Assembly (NCBI GenBank): GCA_964418745.1
Contig: CAYQMX010000007.1
Location: forward strand, 186,001 to 250,000
Direction of reading: 5' to 3'
DNA length: 64,000 nucleotides
Origin: Scleromatobacter sp964418745
Lineage (GTDB): Bacteria > Pseudomonadota > Gammaproteobacteria > Burkholderiales > Burkholderiaceae_C
Below are positions 35,660 through 44,314 of this stretch, piece by piece (the first letter of the stretch is position 1; each line of letters starts with the position of its first letter). The notes below the pieces were generated by a model that was not told the DNA's origin, did no database searches, and worked only from the letters and a program-made list of their open reading frames with translations. A program made the position numbers and the translations under genes.

Positions 35660-36169
35660 CTAGTTGCGCGACGGGAAGATGCCCTGCAACGCGATGATGA
35701 AGTTCACCGTGAGGTAGGGCGGGCGGTTCTCGTGCGGCTGGCCACCGCCGGTCGCCGCGATGGCCGCCGGGTTCAGGGGCACGAGGTTGCCCACCGCGGC
35801 ATAGGCGGGCGTGGCGCCGCGCACCGGGGCCGCCAGCACGCCGCCGGCGGGCGACGAGCTCGCGGCCACCTTGCCCGAGGCGCGCAGGGTGTGCGCGTGC
35901 GACGGGATCTCGGCCACGGCGAGGGTGTGGGTTTCGGCCCCGGCGGCCTGGCCCAGCGGATGCACGCCCGAGAAATGCATCGGCGCCCGACCTTGCAGGT
36001 TGGGCAGCGCGAAGGTGGTCTGGCCATTGCCGCCGTAGGTCGTGCCCAGCAGCGCGAACAGCGCCTGGTTCTGGTTGATGGCCAGCAGCTGGCCATTGCA
36101 CAGGGCCCAGCCCCGGGGCGCGAACGCGAAGCTCGTGAGTCGAATCTCGGCAAGGTACGGCGTCGACAT
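35660..36169 (-). CDS. Phage tail-collar domain protein (first of three)
   Basis: A 169-residue collar protein: LAEIRLTSFAFAPRGWALCNGQ, LFALLGTTYGGNGQTTFALPNLQGRAPM, then SHAHTLRASG and a final VNFIIALQGIFPSRN. First gene of the operon; ATG 36169 is preceded on the minus strand by AAAGGATCGCC. Three near-identical-length paralogues in tandem with a GNAT and DUF6916 gene is a recurrent arrangement in proteobacterial chromosomes and is not by itself evidence of a prophage. Confidence 0.88.
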   Translation of the reverse strand: MSTPYLAEIRLTSFAFAPRGWALCNGQLLAINQNQALFALLGTTYGGNGQTTFALPNLQGRAPMHFSGVHPLGQAAGAETHTLAVAEIPSHAHTLRASGKVAASSSPAGGVLAAPVRGATPAYAAVGNLVPLNPAAIAATGGGQPHENRPPYLTVNFIIALQGIFPSRN

Positions 36170-36296
36170 GGCGATCCTTTGGGGCCGGAACCGGGAGCCG
36201 CCGGCAGGATCGGATCACATCACCGGCACCCGGGGCTCGCCATCCCCAGGATGAAGTCGGCGCGCCGCGCGGCCGGGCTGTTGCAGAATCGGCGCC

Positions 36297-37328
36297 ATGA
36301 ATGCCCGCACCGCCGACCACGACATCCACGCCAGCGCCGCCGCGCTCGCCGACTGCGCGCTGGACGTGCTGGCGCGGCGCTTCCCGCACAAGCTCGACCA
36401 CCTGATCCTCGACGAGCACGACCATGGGCTGCCGCAGCAGATGCACCCGGTCTTCGACGGCTGCTTCGACTGGCATTCCAGCGTCCACATGCACTGGTCG
36501 CTGCTGCGCCTGCGCGCGATCGCGCCGCGGCTGGCCCGCAGCGACGCGATCACGCGCCGCTTCGACGCCCACCTGCGGCCCGAGCTGGTCGAGCGCGAGC
36601 TCGCGTACCTGCGCACGCCCGGACGCGCCAGCTTCGAACGTCCCTATGGCTGGGCCTGGCTGCTGAAGCTGCAATCCGAACTTGTCATTCAATCGGACAA
36701 CGACGCGGCGACGGCGCGCTGGGCCGCCGCGTTGCGGCCGCTGGCCGACGAGATCGCACGCCGGCTGGCCGACTTCCTGCAGCGCAGCCACTACCCGGTG
36801 CGCGCCGGCACGCACGCGAACTCGGCGTTCGCGCTGCTGCTGGCGCGCGACTTCGCGCACGTCGTCGGCGATGTCGCGCTGCGCGAGGCCATCGATGGCG
36901 CCGCGTCCGGCTGGTTCGGCGCCGACGCGGCCTACCCCGCGCTGTACGAGCCCAGCGGCACCGACTTCCTGTCGCCGGGCCTGTGCGAGGCCTTGCTGAT
37001 GCAGCGCGTGCTCGGCGCCGGCTTCGAGGCGTGGTGGGCACGGTTCGCGCCCGCCGCCGCGGCGCTGGCGCGCTGGGATGCGCCGGCCGTCGTCAGCGAC
37101 CGCAGCGACGGCCAACTGGTGCACCTGGACGGCCTGAACCTGTCGCGCGCGTGGTGCCTGCGCGCGCTCGCGGGCGCGAGCACCTTGCCCGCGCCGCTGC
37201 GCGAGCGCTTCGCGCGCGCGGCGCAGGCGCACTGGCAGGCGGCGTGGCCGCACGTGACCGGCGGCGATTTCGTCGCCACGCACTGGCTGGTCAGCTTCGC
37301 GCTGCTCGGTTTGCAGCCCGTGAACTAG
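36297..37328 (+). CDS. DUF2891-family protein
   Basis: A 343-residue soluble, helix-rich protein of the DUF2891 family (VFDGCFDWHSSVHMHW near residue 55, GRASFERPYGWAW, GTHANSAFALLLARD, YEPSGTDFLSPGL and late THWLVSFALLGL). It resembles alpha/alpha-barrel sugar-processing enzymes, and the conserved HSSVHMHW and DFLSP suggest a catalytic pocket, but no activity is established to my knowledge. It is divergent from the collar operon and otherwise a single gene. Confidence 0.85.
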   Translation: MNARTADHDIHASAAALADCALDVLARRFPHKLDHLILDEHDHGLPQQMHPVFDGCFDWHSSVHMHWSLLRLRAIAPRLARSDAITRRFDAHLRPELVERELAYLRTPGRASFERPYGWAWLLKLQSELVIQSDNDAATARWAAALRPLADEIARRLADFLQRSHYPVRAGTHANSAFALLLARDFAHVVGDVALREAIDGAASGWFGADAAYPALYEPSGTDFLSPGLCEALLMQRVLGAGFEAWWARFAPAAAALARWDAPAVVSDRSDGQLVHLDGLNLSRAWCLRALAGASTLPAPLRERFARAAQAHWQAAWPHVTGGDFVATHWLVSFALLGLQPVN

Positions 37329-37456
37329 TTCTCGAAGCCCGGCGTTCGCGCCGCTCATTCCTCCAGCAGCGCTGTCGATAAGGTCAGCAAGGGCTGCTCC
37401 AGATCGCCATCCAGATCCGGCCGCGGCCGCACCTGTATCCCGGACTGGAGACGCGA

Positions 37457-37927
37457 ATGAAGTTCAGCTGCATCCCCCATGGCCTCGCGCTGGCCGCCAC
37501 CCTGGCCCTGTCGTCGACCGGCGCCGCGGCCGCGGCAGGCGACCTGCGCGCGCTGAGCGAATCGGAGATGTCCGATGTCTACGGCCGCGGCCTGAACGAC
37601 CCGACGCTGACCGCGCTCGGCGCCCTCAGCGCCAAGGAGCAGGGCAGCAGCGCTGTCTCGGCCTCGGCCGCCGCCGATGCGCTGGCGGCCCTCGGCTCGC
37701 TGCCGATGGACAACCTGCAGAGCCTGGATCGCCAGCTCACGCAGCAACGCATGCAGACCGCCACCACCAGCCTGCAGACGACCCTGAAGATCGCCCAGAC
37801 CATGCTGGCGCTGAGCAACGCGCTGACGCCGATCACCAGCAACGTCACGCTGCCGGTGCTGCCGTTCCCGCTGCTGTTCGCACTGCCGTCGCTGCCCAGC
37901 CTCGACGCGATCCAGCACAAGCACTGA
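37457..37927 (+). CDS. Exported protein with leader-like LSESEM-x2-VYGRG motif
   Basis: A 156-residue exported protein: signal peptide to about residue 27, then LSESEMSDVYGRG (residues 33-45), then Ala/Leu/Gln-rich sequence ending in a hydrophobic stretch (LPVLPFPLLFALPSLPSL). The motif echoes D-D-E-L-x-x-V-x-G-Q in four exported proteins at 43842-46778 of the same cluster. It is encoded convergently to the lipoprotein gene that ends the operon. Function unknown; may be a related substrate or component of the same envelope system. GGAG precedes ATG 37457. Confidence 0.65.
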   Translation: MKFSCIPHGLALAATLALSSTGAAAAAGDLRALSESEMSDVYGRGLNDPTLTALGALSAKEQGSSAVSASAAADALAALGSLPMDNLQSLDRQLTQQRMQTATTSLQTTLKIAQTMLALSNALTPITSNVTLPVLPFPLLFALPSLPSLDAIQHKH

Positions 37928-37949
37928 CCGGTCGACGCCGGCCTGGTGG

Positions 37950-39692
37950 TCAGGGCAGGACCAGTGCGACATTCGCGCTGGTCGCGCCGGCCAGGCTGAC
38001 CGGCGCGGTCACGCGCGCCCAGCGCCCCGTTGTCGCGGCCGCGCCGCTGACCCAGGTGTGCACGGCCACGCCGTAGATCGCCGCCGCGGGACTCGCGCCG
38101 GACGTGCCGCTGGGCACGCCGACCGCCGTGGCCCCGCCGTGCGACGCGAGCAGCGGCGACACGTCCACCACCGCCACCGTGCCGCCGTCGTTGGAGACGA
38201 CCAGCTCGGCGTGGTCCGCTGCGTTGCTGGACGTGCCCGAGAGCGTGACGTTGACGGTGCCGCTCGCCAGGCCGCTGGCCGCCAGCGGCGCGGGTGCCAC
38301 CACGCTGGTGGCCGCCGCGGCGAGCGTCGTCGACGCGCTGGTGGTCGTCGCCAGCGTGCCTTGCGACCAGACCGTCCAGGCGCCGGCGCCTTCGGTAGGC
38401 GTGACCGTGGTGAACGCCGGCGGCACGCCGTTGCCGTCGGTGCTGGCGTTGTACGTCGCGTAATGCAGCGGTCCGCCTGGCAGCGTGACCGGATCCAGGA
38501 GTCGACCCGTGGCCGGATCCGCGGCGCCGGCCTCGATCGCATACGGGATGTCGGTCGAGCCGGCGCCGCCGCCGCTGCCGGCGATCGTCTGGCCGAAGAA
38601 CACGCGGCTGCCGGCCGGCGCCAGCGCGTCGGTGACGGTGACCGCGCGCTCGCCGGTGTCGAGCACCGGGACGATCGGCGTGGCGGTGCTGCTGAGCGCC
38701 GTCGGCGCCGGCTTCAGGATGCCGGTAGGGTCGACGAACACGTTGCGCACGACGATCGTCTCCATGTTGCCGCCGCGAATGACGACGTCGTACAGCGACT
38801 GGCTGGGCAGCGGGTACAGCAGGAAGCTGCCGTTCGCGCCCACGTTGACGCTGCGCACCTCGGCGTGGAAGCGGCTGTCGGCGGAGATGCTGGTGGCGCT
38901 GGCGACCACGTCGTGGATGCAGCCCGCGTGGCTCGCGCCGGTGCAGAACCCGGAGGTGTCGAGCTGGCCCGAGATCGAGTCGAAGATGCTGCCGTCGATC
39001 TGCAGGCTGCCGTCGCCGAGCGCGGTCAGCAGCTGCTGGTTGTACAGCTGCAGCTCGTTGCGCAGCGTGAAGCGGTCCGGGCCACCCGTCGACGCGCGCC
39101 GCACCAGCGACGCGCTGGCGTTCCATTCGATGGACAGCGGCGTGGTGGTGTCGGCGCTCAGGTTGAACGGGGTCAGCAGGCGGATGCCCGACAGCGGGTC
39201 GGGCAGCTCCAGCGGAACGACGTGGACGCCGCCGGCGTCGGTGTACTGCACCTGGTCGTTGTAGGTCAGGCCCCTGGCGACGGCCGATGCGGCCAGCGTG
39301 GTGTTCGGATCGGACGCGGCCAGCAGCAGGCGCAACTGGGCAAAGGTGCCCAGCGTGGGAATGGATTGCTTGAGCAGCGACACCGACTGGCCCTGCGACA
39401 GCGCCGGGTCGGCCAGGTCCAGCGTCATGGGCGCGGCGAGCGTCGCGACCACCCAGCCGCTGTCGCCGTCGCCGTAGACGTGCGACGCGTCGGCGTGCAG
39501 GGCCAGGCCGGTGACGGTCACCCACAGGTGGTCGATGCCGGGACTGGCTCCGCCGGCCAGCGCGACGCTCAGCACGGCCGCGCCGCCGCTGGACGGCGGG
39601 GGCGCGGGCGTCGACGAGGCGCCCCCGCCGCCGCCACAGGCGACGAGCGCGAACAGCGTACCCAATGCGGCGAGCGAGCGCGGGGTCGACAT
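37950..39692 (-). CDS. Large lipoprotein, end of the fil-like operon
   Basis: A 580-residue lipoprotein (lipobox LVACGGGGG, Cys about residue 19) with a DUF4382-like Ig-type N-terminal domain (GIDHLWVTVTGLALHAD) and further beta-rich regions. It is the last gene of an eight-gene minus-strand cluster with barrels, a C39 peptidase and motif-bearing exported proteins. In Acinetobacter a comparable lipoprotein (called FilF, a putative pilus-system protein) ends the fil cluster; I recall this from general knowledge and have not aligned it. Likely surface or outer-membrane anchored. Confidence 0.7.
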   Translation of the reverse strand: MSTPRSLAALGTLFALVACGGGGGASSTPAPPPSSGGAAVLSVALAGGASPGIDHLWVTVTGLALHADASHVYGDGDSGWVVATLAAPMTLDLADPALSQGQSVSLLKQSIPTLGTFAQLRLLLAASDPNTTLAASAVARGLTYNDQVQYTDAGGVHVVPLELPDPLSGIRLLTPFNLSADTTTPLSIEWNASASLVRRASTGGPDRFTLRNELQLYNQQLLTALGDGSLQIDGSIFDSISGQLDTSGFCTGASHAGCIHDVVASATSISADSRFHAEVRSVNVGANGSFLLYPLPSQSLYDVVIRGGNMETIVVRNVFVDPTGILKPAPTALSSTATPIVPVLDTGERAVTVTDALAPAGSRVFFGQTIAGSGGGAGSTDIPYAIEAGAADPATGRLLDPVTLPGGPLHYATYNASTDGNGVPPAFTTVTPTEGAGAWTVWSQGTLATTTSASTTLAAAATSVVAPAPLAASGLASGTVNVTLSGTSSNAADHAELVVSNDGGTVAVVDVSPLLASHGGATAVGVPSGTSGASPAAAIYGVAVHTWVSGAAATTGRWARVTAPVSLAGATSANVALVLP

Positions 39693-39694
39693 GG

Positions 39695-40258
39695 TCAGTT
39701 CAGCGTCGCCGCCACGCGGAGCTTGGTGCCCACGGACTCGGTCAGCACCTGGATTTTCTTGTTGGCCTGCACGCCGACGTCGGCCTGCACCTTCTGGCCC
39801 ACGGCGTTCTCCATCTGCGGCACCAGCTTCTCGAACTTCGACTTCACCGGCGACTCCAGGAACGCGACCAGCTGGCGCAGTTCCTCGGTCGTGAAGTTCT
39901 GCGCGAGCAGCGGCCCTGCGGCCGGGCCGACGTTCTTCTTCGCGCTGGCGATGGCCATGGGCATCGTGGAGTCGACGTACTTCTGCACGTCGGTGCCGAT
40001 GTCCTTCATCGTCTTGTCGCTGCGGTCCTTCGGGACGTGGGCGGTCTGCAGGGCGATGCTGGACTTCTCGAGGGCTTCGGTGGCCGGGCGCTGGATGGCC
40101 ACCAGCACGCTGTTCTCGGGGTGGTACAGCGTCAGGATGTGGTCGATCAGCTTCTGCTTCTCGGCGTCGGGTGCGGCGCCCTGCGCGTGGGCCATCGAGG
40201 CGATGCCCAGCGTGGCGGCGAGGAAGAGGGAAGCGAGGGGGCGATGGATGGCTTGCAT
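39695..40258 (-). CDS. DUF2059-type periplasmic protein
   Basis: A 187-residue protein with a signal peptide (cleavage after MAHAQ) and a helical DUF2059-like domain: KQKLIDHILTLYHPEN and NFTTEELRQLVAFLESPVKSKFEKLVP. The latter block, TxEELxxLxxFxxSPxGxK, is the DUF2059 signature. It lies between the lipoprotein gene (two bases apart) and the FadL-like gene. Proteins with this domain often assist assembly or stability of outer-membrane complexes; here that is inference. Confidence 0.75.
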   Translation of the reverse strand: MQAIHRPLASLFLAATLGIASMAHAQGAAPDAEKQKLIDHILTLYHPENSVLVAIQRPATEALEKSSIALQTAHVPKDRSDKTMKDIGTDVQKYVDSTMPMAIASAKKNVGPAAGPLLAQNFTTEELRQLVAFLESPVKSKFEKLVPQMENAVGQKVQADVGVQANKKIQVLTESVGTKLRVAATLN

Positions 40259-40275
40259 GGGCAGGAGAGCGGTCG

Positions 40276-41937
40276 TCAGAAAGGTTGCGTCAGCTTCATC
40301 CCGAAATAGCGCAGCACCAGCGTCCCGGAGACGTCGAGGCCGGCATACGGGTTGTAGATCACGTTGAAGAAATTGGAGCAGTTCAGGTTGCAGTCGGTGT
40401 CGGCGGGCGCGTTGAAGCGGCCCTTGGCGTAGCTGAAGCCGGTCTCGATCTTCATGCCGTCCTTGAGCGCGTAGCTGAAGCCGATGCTCTTGACCGGCAG
40501 GTTGGGCATCGGCGCGATCAGGTCCAGCTTGTCGGCCGGCACCGAGCTCTTGCGCGGCTCGTAGCCCAGGCGCAGCTTCAGGCCGTCGGCGACGTCGATC
40601 TGCAGGCCGGTGCCGTAGCTCCAGACGCTGCGGTAGCCGCGCGGGATGATCAGCTTGGTGGAATCGGCCTGGCCGAAGATGCGCGCCATCTCGAGCAGGT
40701 TGACCGTGCGGTCGAACTGGAAGGTGAGGTCGTTCCACTTGCCCCAGTCCGTCCAGCCGGCGTCGATGTTCCACTGCAGGCCGGTGATGGGCTTGAGCTT
40801 GACGCCGAACTGCCAGTGCGCCGGCGTCGGCAGGATCATCGTGAAGTTGCCGCCCTGGTCCTTCGGGATGGACGTCGGGAAGCCGAACATCGAGGCCACG
40901 ATCGGTCCGAACAGCGACTGGTACATGTGGCGCACGAACTCCGGCAGCATCGGCTCGGCGTGGAAGTTGTAGGTGCCCGTCATCACCGTCTTCGAACCCG
41001 ACTGGTAGACCGCGCCGAAGCCGATCTCGTCCGCCGGCTGCCACAGCGCGCCCACGTTGAAGGTGACGTCGGCCGGCGACGTCGCGGCGAAGCGCATCGC
41101 GCCGATGCTCTGGAAGGGCCGCAGGCGGCCGCTCTGCTGGCCGGTGGAGTCGGTGCCGCACAGGCCGAATCCGAGGGTGTCGAGCGGGTTGCCGCTGTTG
41201 CCGCACCAGGCGTCCTGCAGCTTGCCGATGATGCCCAGCAGCTTGTTGGGAAACCGCATGTCGGTCTCGAGCGCGAAGCCCTGGTGGGCGATCGGGATCG
41301 CCAGGCCGACGCTGAACTGGTCGTTGACCTTGTAGCCCACCGACGGCGACAGGTACACCAGGCGCTGGATCACCACCTTCTTGCCGTCGAAGCGCGCCGG
41401 GTCGTTCGGGTTCTTCGAGCGGTCGATGCCCACGCCCTGCGGCACGTAGGTGGCGGTGGCGAAGGTCCAGGGCGAGCCTTCGTTGTGCCACGACAGGCCC
41501 AGGCCGGCCGCCAGCGCGATCGGGATGCGCGGACTGGCCACGCCGGCGATCGGGATGAAGATCGCCTGCCCGTTGTGCGAGGAGGTGGTGCCGGCGAGCG
41601 GGTCTTCCGTGTAGCCGCCGATGTCGAAGCCGGCCGGCTGGTGGAAGCTCGCGGTGGTGCGCAGCGCGGCGCCGAACACCGTGTCCGAGCGGGTGTCGGC
41701 CTGGATCTTGGCCAGGCCCGCGGGATTGAAGTGGATCGAGTCCAGCCCGGGCGGGTCGGCCGTGACCGCGTTGCCCAGCGACATCGCCACGGGACTGACA
41801 GCGAGGTTTTCGGTCAGCGCGGCATGCGCCGGGGTGAGGGCGAAGGCGCAGAGCAGCAGCCCGGCCCCGATCGTCATCGGAACACGGTGGGGCGCCGTCT
41901 GGCGGCGCGCGAGGCACGTCGTCGAGAGGTCGGTCAT
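40276..41937 (-). CDS. FadL/OmpP1-family outer-membrane beta-barrel
   Basis: A 553-residue FadL-like outer-membrane protein. The N-terminal signature NLAVSPVAMSLGNAVTADPPG ... IHFNPAGLAKI is that of the FadL/TodX family, which opens lateral channels for hydrophobic molecules. The barrel ends in aromatic strand VLRYFGMKLTQPF. The first Met (41937) leaves a long N-terminus; an internal Met (41877) starts a cleaner signal (MTIGAGLLLCAF). It starts only a few bases after the neighbouring barrel stops. In this cluster it may be a structural channel rather than a fatty-acid porter. Confidence 0.8.
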   Translation of the reverse strand: MTDLSTTCLARRQTAPHRVPMTIGAGLLLCAFALTPAHAALTENLAVSPVAMSLGNAVTADPPGLDSIHFNPAGLAKIQADTRSDTVFGAALRTTASFHQPAGFDIGGYTEDPLAGTTSSHNGQAIFIPIAGVASPRIPIALAAGLGLSWHNEGSPWTFATATYVPQGVGIDRSKNPNDPARFDGKKVVIQRLVYLSPSVGYKVNDQFSVGLAIPIAHQGFALETDMRFPNKLLGIIGKLQDAWCGNSGNPLDTLGFGLCGTDSTGQQSGRLRPFQSIGAMRFAATSPADVTFNVGALWQPADEIGFGAVYQSGSKTVMTGTYNFHAEPMLPEFVRHMYQSLFGPIVASMFGFPTSIPKDQGGNFTMILPTPAHWQFGVKLKPITGLQWNIDAGWTDWGKWNDLTFQFDRTVNLLEMARIFGQADSTKLIIPRGYRSVWSYGTGLQIDVADGLKLRLGYEPRKSSVPADKLDLIAPMPNLPVKSIGFSYALKDGMKIETGFSYAKGRFNAPADTDCNLNCSNFFNVIYNPYAGLDVSGTLVLRYFGMKLTQPF

Positions 41938-41941
41938 GGGG

Positions 41942-43054
41942 TCAGAACAGCGCGAAGGTGAGCGGCACGCTCAGGCTCAGGCTGAAGTCCGGCGAGTCCG
42001 TGGTCAGGCCGACGCCGGCGCTCAGGTTGACGGTCGTCTTCGGGCTCAGCCGCAGGCCCAGGCCGAAGTTCAGGATGGCCGCCACCTGCATCGAGGTGGG
42101 GCGCGTGGTGGAGGCGCCGCCGTTGGGGATGTAGGTGATGTAGGAGTCGGTGGTGACCGTCTCCTGGAACGACACGCTGGTGGAGACCGCGTACGACAGC
42201 GCATACGTGAAGCCGGCGCCGAAGCCGATGCTCTTGCCGGGCCGCAGGCCCGTCAGCGTGGAGCCGTCGGCCGAGCGGTACTGGCTCAGGTGGTCGACGC
42301 TCTTGGCCAGCGTGAGGTTCAGCGAGCCGAACAGCGCCACCGGATCGAACACCTGCGAGGCGTTGACGCCCAGCGTGCCCGACGCGTAGCCCGAGCCGGT
42401 GGACAGGTTGGCGCCTTCCAGCGTCTTGAACGGGCTGCGGCCGGTGGGCAGGTTCAGCTGCGAGGTGAACGTGAAGGTGGGGCCGGAAGGATTCTGGGTG
42501 AACGGCTGGTAGCGCGCGCCGAAGGTCAGGTCGCCGATGCCGGTGGCCACGCCGCCGAACGCGCTGCTCTGCGTGAACTTGCTGACCAGGGGGAAGGTGC
42601 CCGAGACCGTCACGTTGTCCAGCAGGCCGTAGTCGACCGACAGCGAGTTGGTGACCGTGTGCGAGCGCGTGTTCTCGATCTTGAACAGGTCGATGTTGCC
42701 GGTGTTGTCGAAGCCCGCGTCGATCGACTGCTGGCCGATGTAGGTGTAGCTCAGGCTGTAGTTGACGGCCGAACGGCCGGCGCGCAGCAGCGAATACTGG
42801 CGGTCGGTCTTGGTCAGCGTGTCCTTGAGCAGCGCCGCCTGGTCGACGTCGCCGGCCTGCTTCTTCAAGGCCTCGCGCGCGTCCCCCGGAGCGGCCGGCG
42901 CGCCATTGGCGGGCGCCGGCGGCGCATCCGGGGCGGCCGGCGTGTTGGCGGCCGGCTGGTTGTCGGGTTGCGCATGGACCGCGACGCTGGCGCACAGGAG
43001 CCCGCTCGTGATGGCCAGGACAAGGGCGTTGCGGTCTGCCGATTTCATGTTCAT
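41942..43054 (-). CDS. Outer-membrane beta-barrel protein, meta-pathway/transporter-like
   Basis: A 370-residue exported protein with signal peptide (cleavage after SVAVHAQ), Pro/Ala-rich linker (residues 30-60), a short helical stretch and a barrel of repeated amphipathic strands ending LTFALF with terminal Phe. Resembles the phenol-degradation MetA-type barrels in style. It overlaps the C39 peptidase stop by four bases, so the two are coupled. Likely an outer-membrane pore of the same system; substrate unknown. Confidence 0.75.
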   Translation of the reverse strand: MNMKSADRNALVLAITSGLLCASVAVHAQPDNQPAANTPAAPDAPPAPANGAPAAPGDAREALKKQAGDVDQAALLKDTLTKTDRQYSLLRAGRSAVNYSLSYTYIGQQSIDAGFDNTGNIDLFKIENTRSHTVTNSLSVDYGLLDNVTVSGTFPLVSKFTQSSAFGGVATGIGDLTFGARYQPFTQNPSGPTFTFTSQLNLPTGRSPFKTLEGANLSTGSGYASGTLGVNASQVFDPVALFGSLNLTLAKSVDHLSQYRSADGSTLTGLRPGKSIGFGAGFTYALSYAVSTSVSFQETVTTDSYITYIPNGGASTTRPTSMQVAAILNFGLGLRLSPKTTVNLSAGVGLTTDSPDFSLSLSVPLTFALF

Positions 43055-43818
43055 TGACGCTTGAATTGGATATTTGCAAGGCCGGACTGGACGGCGCGCT
43101 CCAGCGCGTCGCGATTGTCCACGGGGCGCAGGGCGATGTCCGCGCGCACCAGGTCCGGCGAGATCGTGCCGAGCTCCTGCTCAGTCAGGGCCAGGCTGGA
43201 CTGCACCACCGGCCGGGTCTTGGAGGGGTAGATCACGAACAGCGTGCCCTTGTCCCACAGCCCGGTGAATTCCTCCACCGAGAACGCGATGTTGCCGGCC
43301 GAGGGATCGGCGATGAAGACCTTGCCGTCGCGGATGCCCTTGACGACGACGAAGTGCTTGAAGCCCGCGTAGTCGATCGGCACGATGGCCGGCTGGTCCA
43401 GCTTGGCCAGGTCGGCGATGTCGGCGCGAAAGCCGCCGCTGTCGCTGCCCAGCGTGGCCACGTAGCGCTTCATGTCCAGCAGCGAGAAGCCGCGGCGGGC
43501 GATGATCTTGTCCTTCTCGCCGTGCTCCAGCATGCCTTCCATCGCGTCCTTCTCGGTGACGGCCAGGCCCAGGTGGAACTGCAGGATCGTCGTCAGGGCC
43601 GCCGAGCCGCAGCTGTAGTCGAAGGCCTGGTGGACGATGTGCTTGTACTTGTAGTACTGGTTCGGAAAGACCTGCACCGGCTCCACCGCCTGGCTCTGGT
43701 TGACGCTGGACAGGTTCAGCGGGTATTCGAGCGGCGGATGGTTCAGCGGCTCATTGCGCGAGAGCACGCCGCCGCCGAGGATGGCGACGGCGATGGCGCC
43801 GAGGAAGATCAGGAGCAT
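43051..43818 (-). CDS. Membrane-anchored periplasmic C39-family cysteine peptidase
   Basis: A 255-residue peptidase with an N-terminal anchor helix (LLIFLGAIAVAILGGGVL) and a periplasmic C39 domain. The triad is present: Cys70 in YSCGSAAL, His155 in KHFVVVKG and Asp171 in FIADPSAGN. C39 enzymes cut after double-glycine-type leaders of bacteriocins and related secreted peptides. Exported proteins in this cluster carry a leader-like D-D-E-L-x-x-V-x-G-Q motif and are its best substrate candidates. Start 43818 (ATG) is preferred over an upstream GTG at 43854, which lies before a weak anchor. From memory a C39 peptidase is also found in the Acinetobacter fil cluster. Confidence 0.85.
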   Translation of the reverse strand: MLLIFLGAIAVAILGGGVLSRNEPLNHPPLEYPLNLSSVNQSQAVEPVQVFPNQYYKYKHIVHQAFDYSCGSAALTTILQFHLGLAVTEKDAMEGMLEHGEKDKIIARRGFSLLDMKRYVATLGSDSGGFRADIADLAKLDQPAIVPIDYAGFKHFVVVKGIRDGKVFIADPSAGNIAFSVEEFTGLWDKGTLFVIYPSKTRPVVQSSLALTEQELGTISPDLVRADIALRPVDNRDALERAVQSGLANIQFKRQ

Positions 43819-43841
43819 GGGGAGCTTTCGTCGGCGCGGGC

Positions 43842-44303
43842 CTACTTGGCCCACACGTTCAGCTGGCCGGTCATCGTGGCCGAGCCATTGAGGAGCAGGG
43901 AGCCGAGGCTGTTGTTGATCGGCGCGGCCAGGTCGGTCTGCACGCCGATGGCGCGCACGCCGAATTCCTTGGCCTGCACGAGCCCCGGCATGCCGATCGC
44001 GAGGTAGCCCGAGCCGTCCGGCATGGTCAGCGGATCCAGCGTGACGGAGAACAGGTTCAGCAGGCCGCCGAAGTTCTGCGCGATGGCGTAGGTGGTGACG
44101 CCGCCGACGGTGAAACCCGCCGAGATGCGGCTGTCGACCGGTTGACCCGTCAACAGGCCGCTGTTGAGCTCGAGGTGCACGGCGATCGAGACCCCCTGGC
44201 CGGCGACGCCGCGCAGTTCGTCGTCGTCGAGGGGTTTCTTGTCGGCGAGGGCCGGGCTCGCGGCCAGGGCGAGCGCGCAGGCGAGGAGGGGGCGATGCAG
44301 CAT
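43842..44303 (-). CDS. Exported motif-bearing protein (DDEL..VxGQG), small
   Basis: A 153-residue exported protein: signal peptide to about residue 20, then L-D-D-D-E-L-R-G-V-A-G-Q-G (residues 25-37), then a beta-rich domain with VGGVTTYAIAQNFGG and SATMTGQLNVWAK. The leader-like motif sits at nearly the same residue numbers as in the 46263 protein. It is encoded directly upstream of the C39 peptidase gene (24 bases between the reading frames), so coupling is likely. DUF6160-like exported proteins of pilus-like clusters look similar. Confidence 0.7.
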   Translation of the reverse strand: MLHRPLLACALALAASPALADKKPLDDDELRGVAGQGVSIAVHLELNSGLLTGQPVDSRISAGFTVGGVTTYAIAQNFGGLLNLFSVTLDPLTMPDGSGYLAIGMPGLVQAKEFGVRAIGVQTDLAAPINNSLGSLLLNGSATMTGQLNVWAK

Positions 44304-44314
44304 GGTGGGGGGGC

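Noticed and set aside
34592..36169. Prophage remnant
   Set aside because: Collar proteins, GNAT and DUF6916 occur widely outside phages; no integrase, capsid, lysis or att-like repeats are present.
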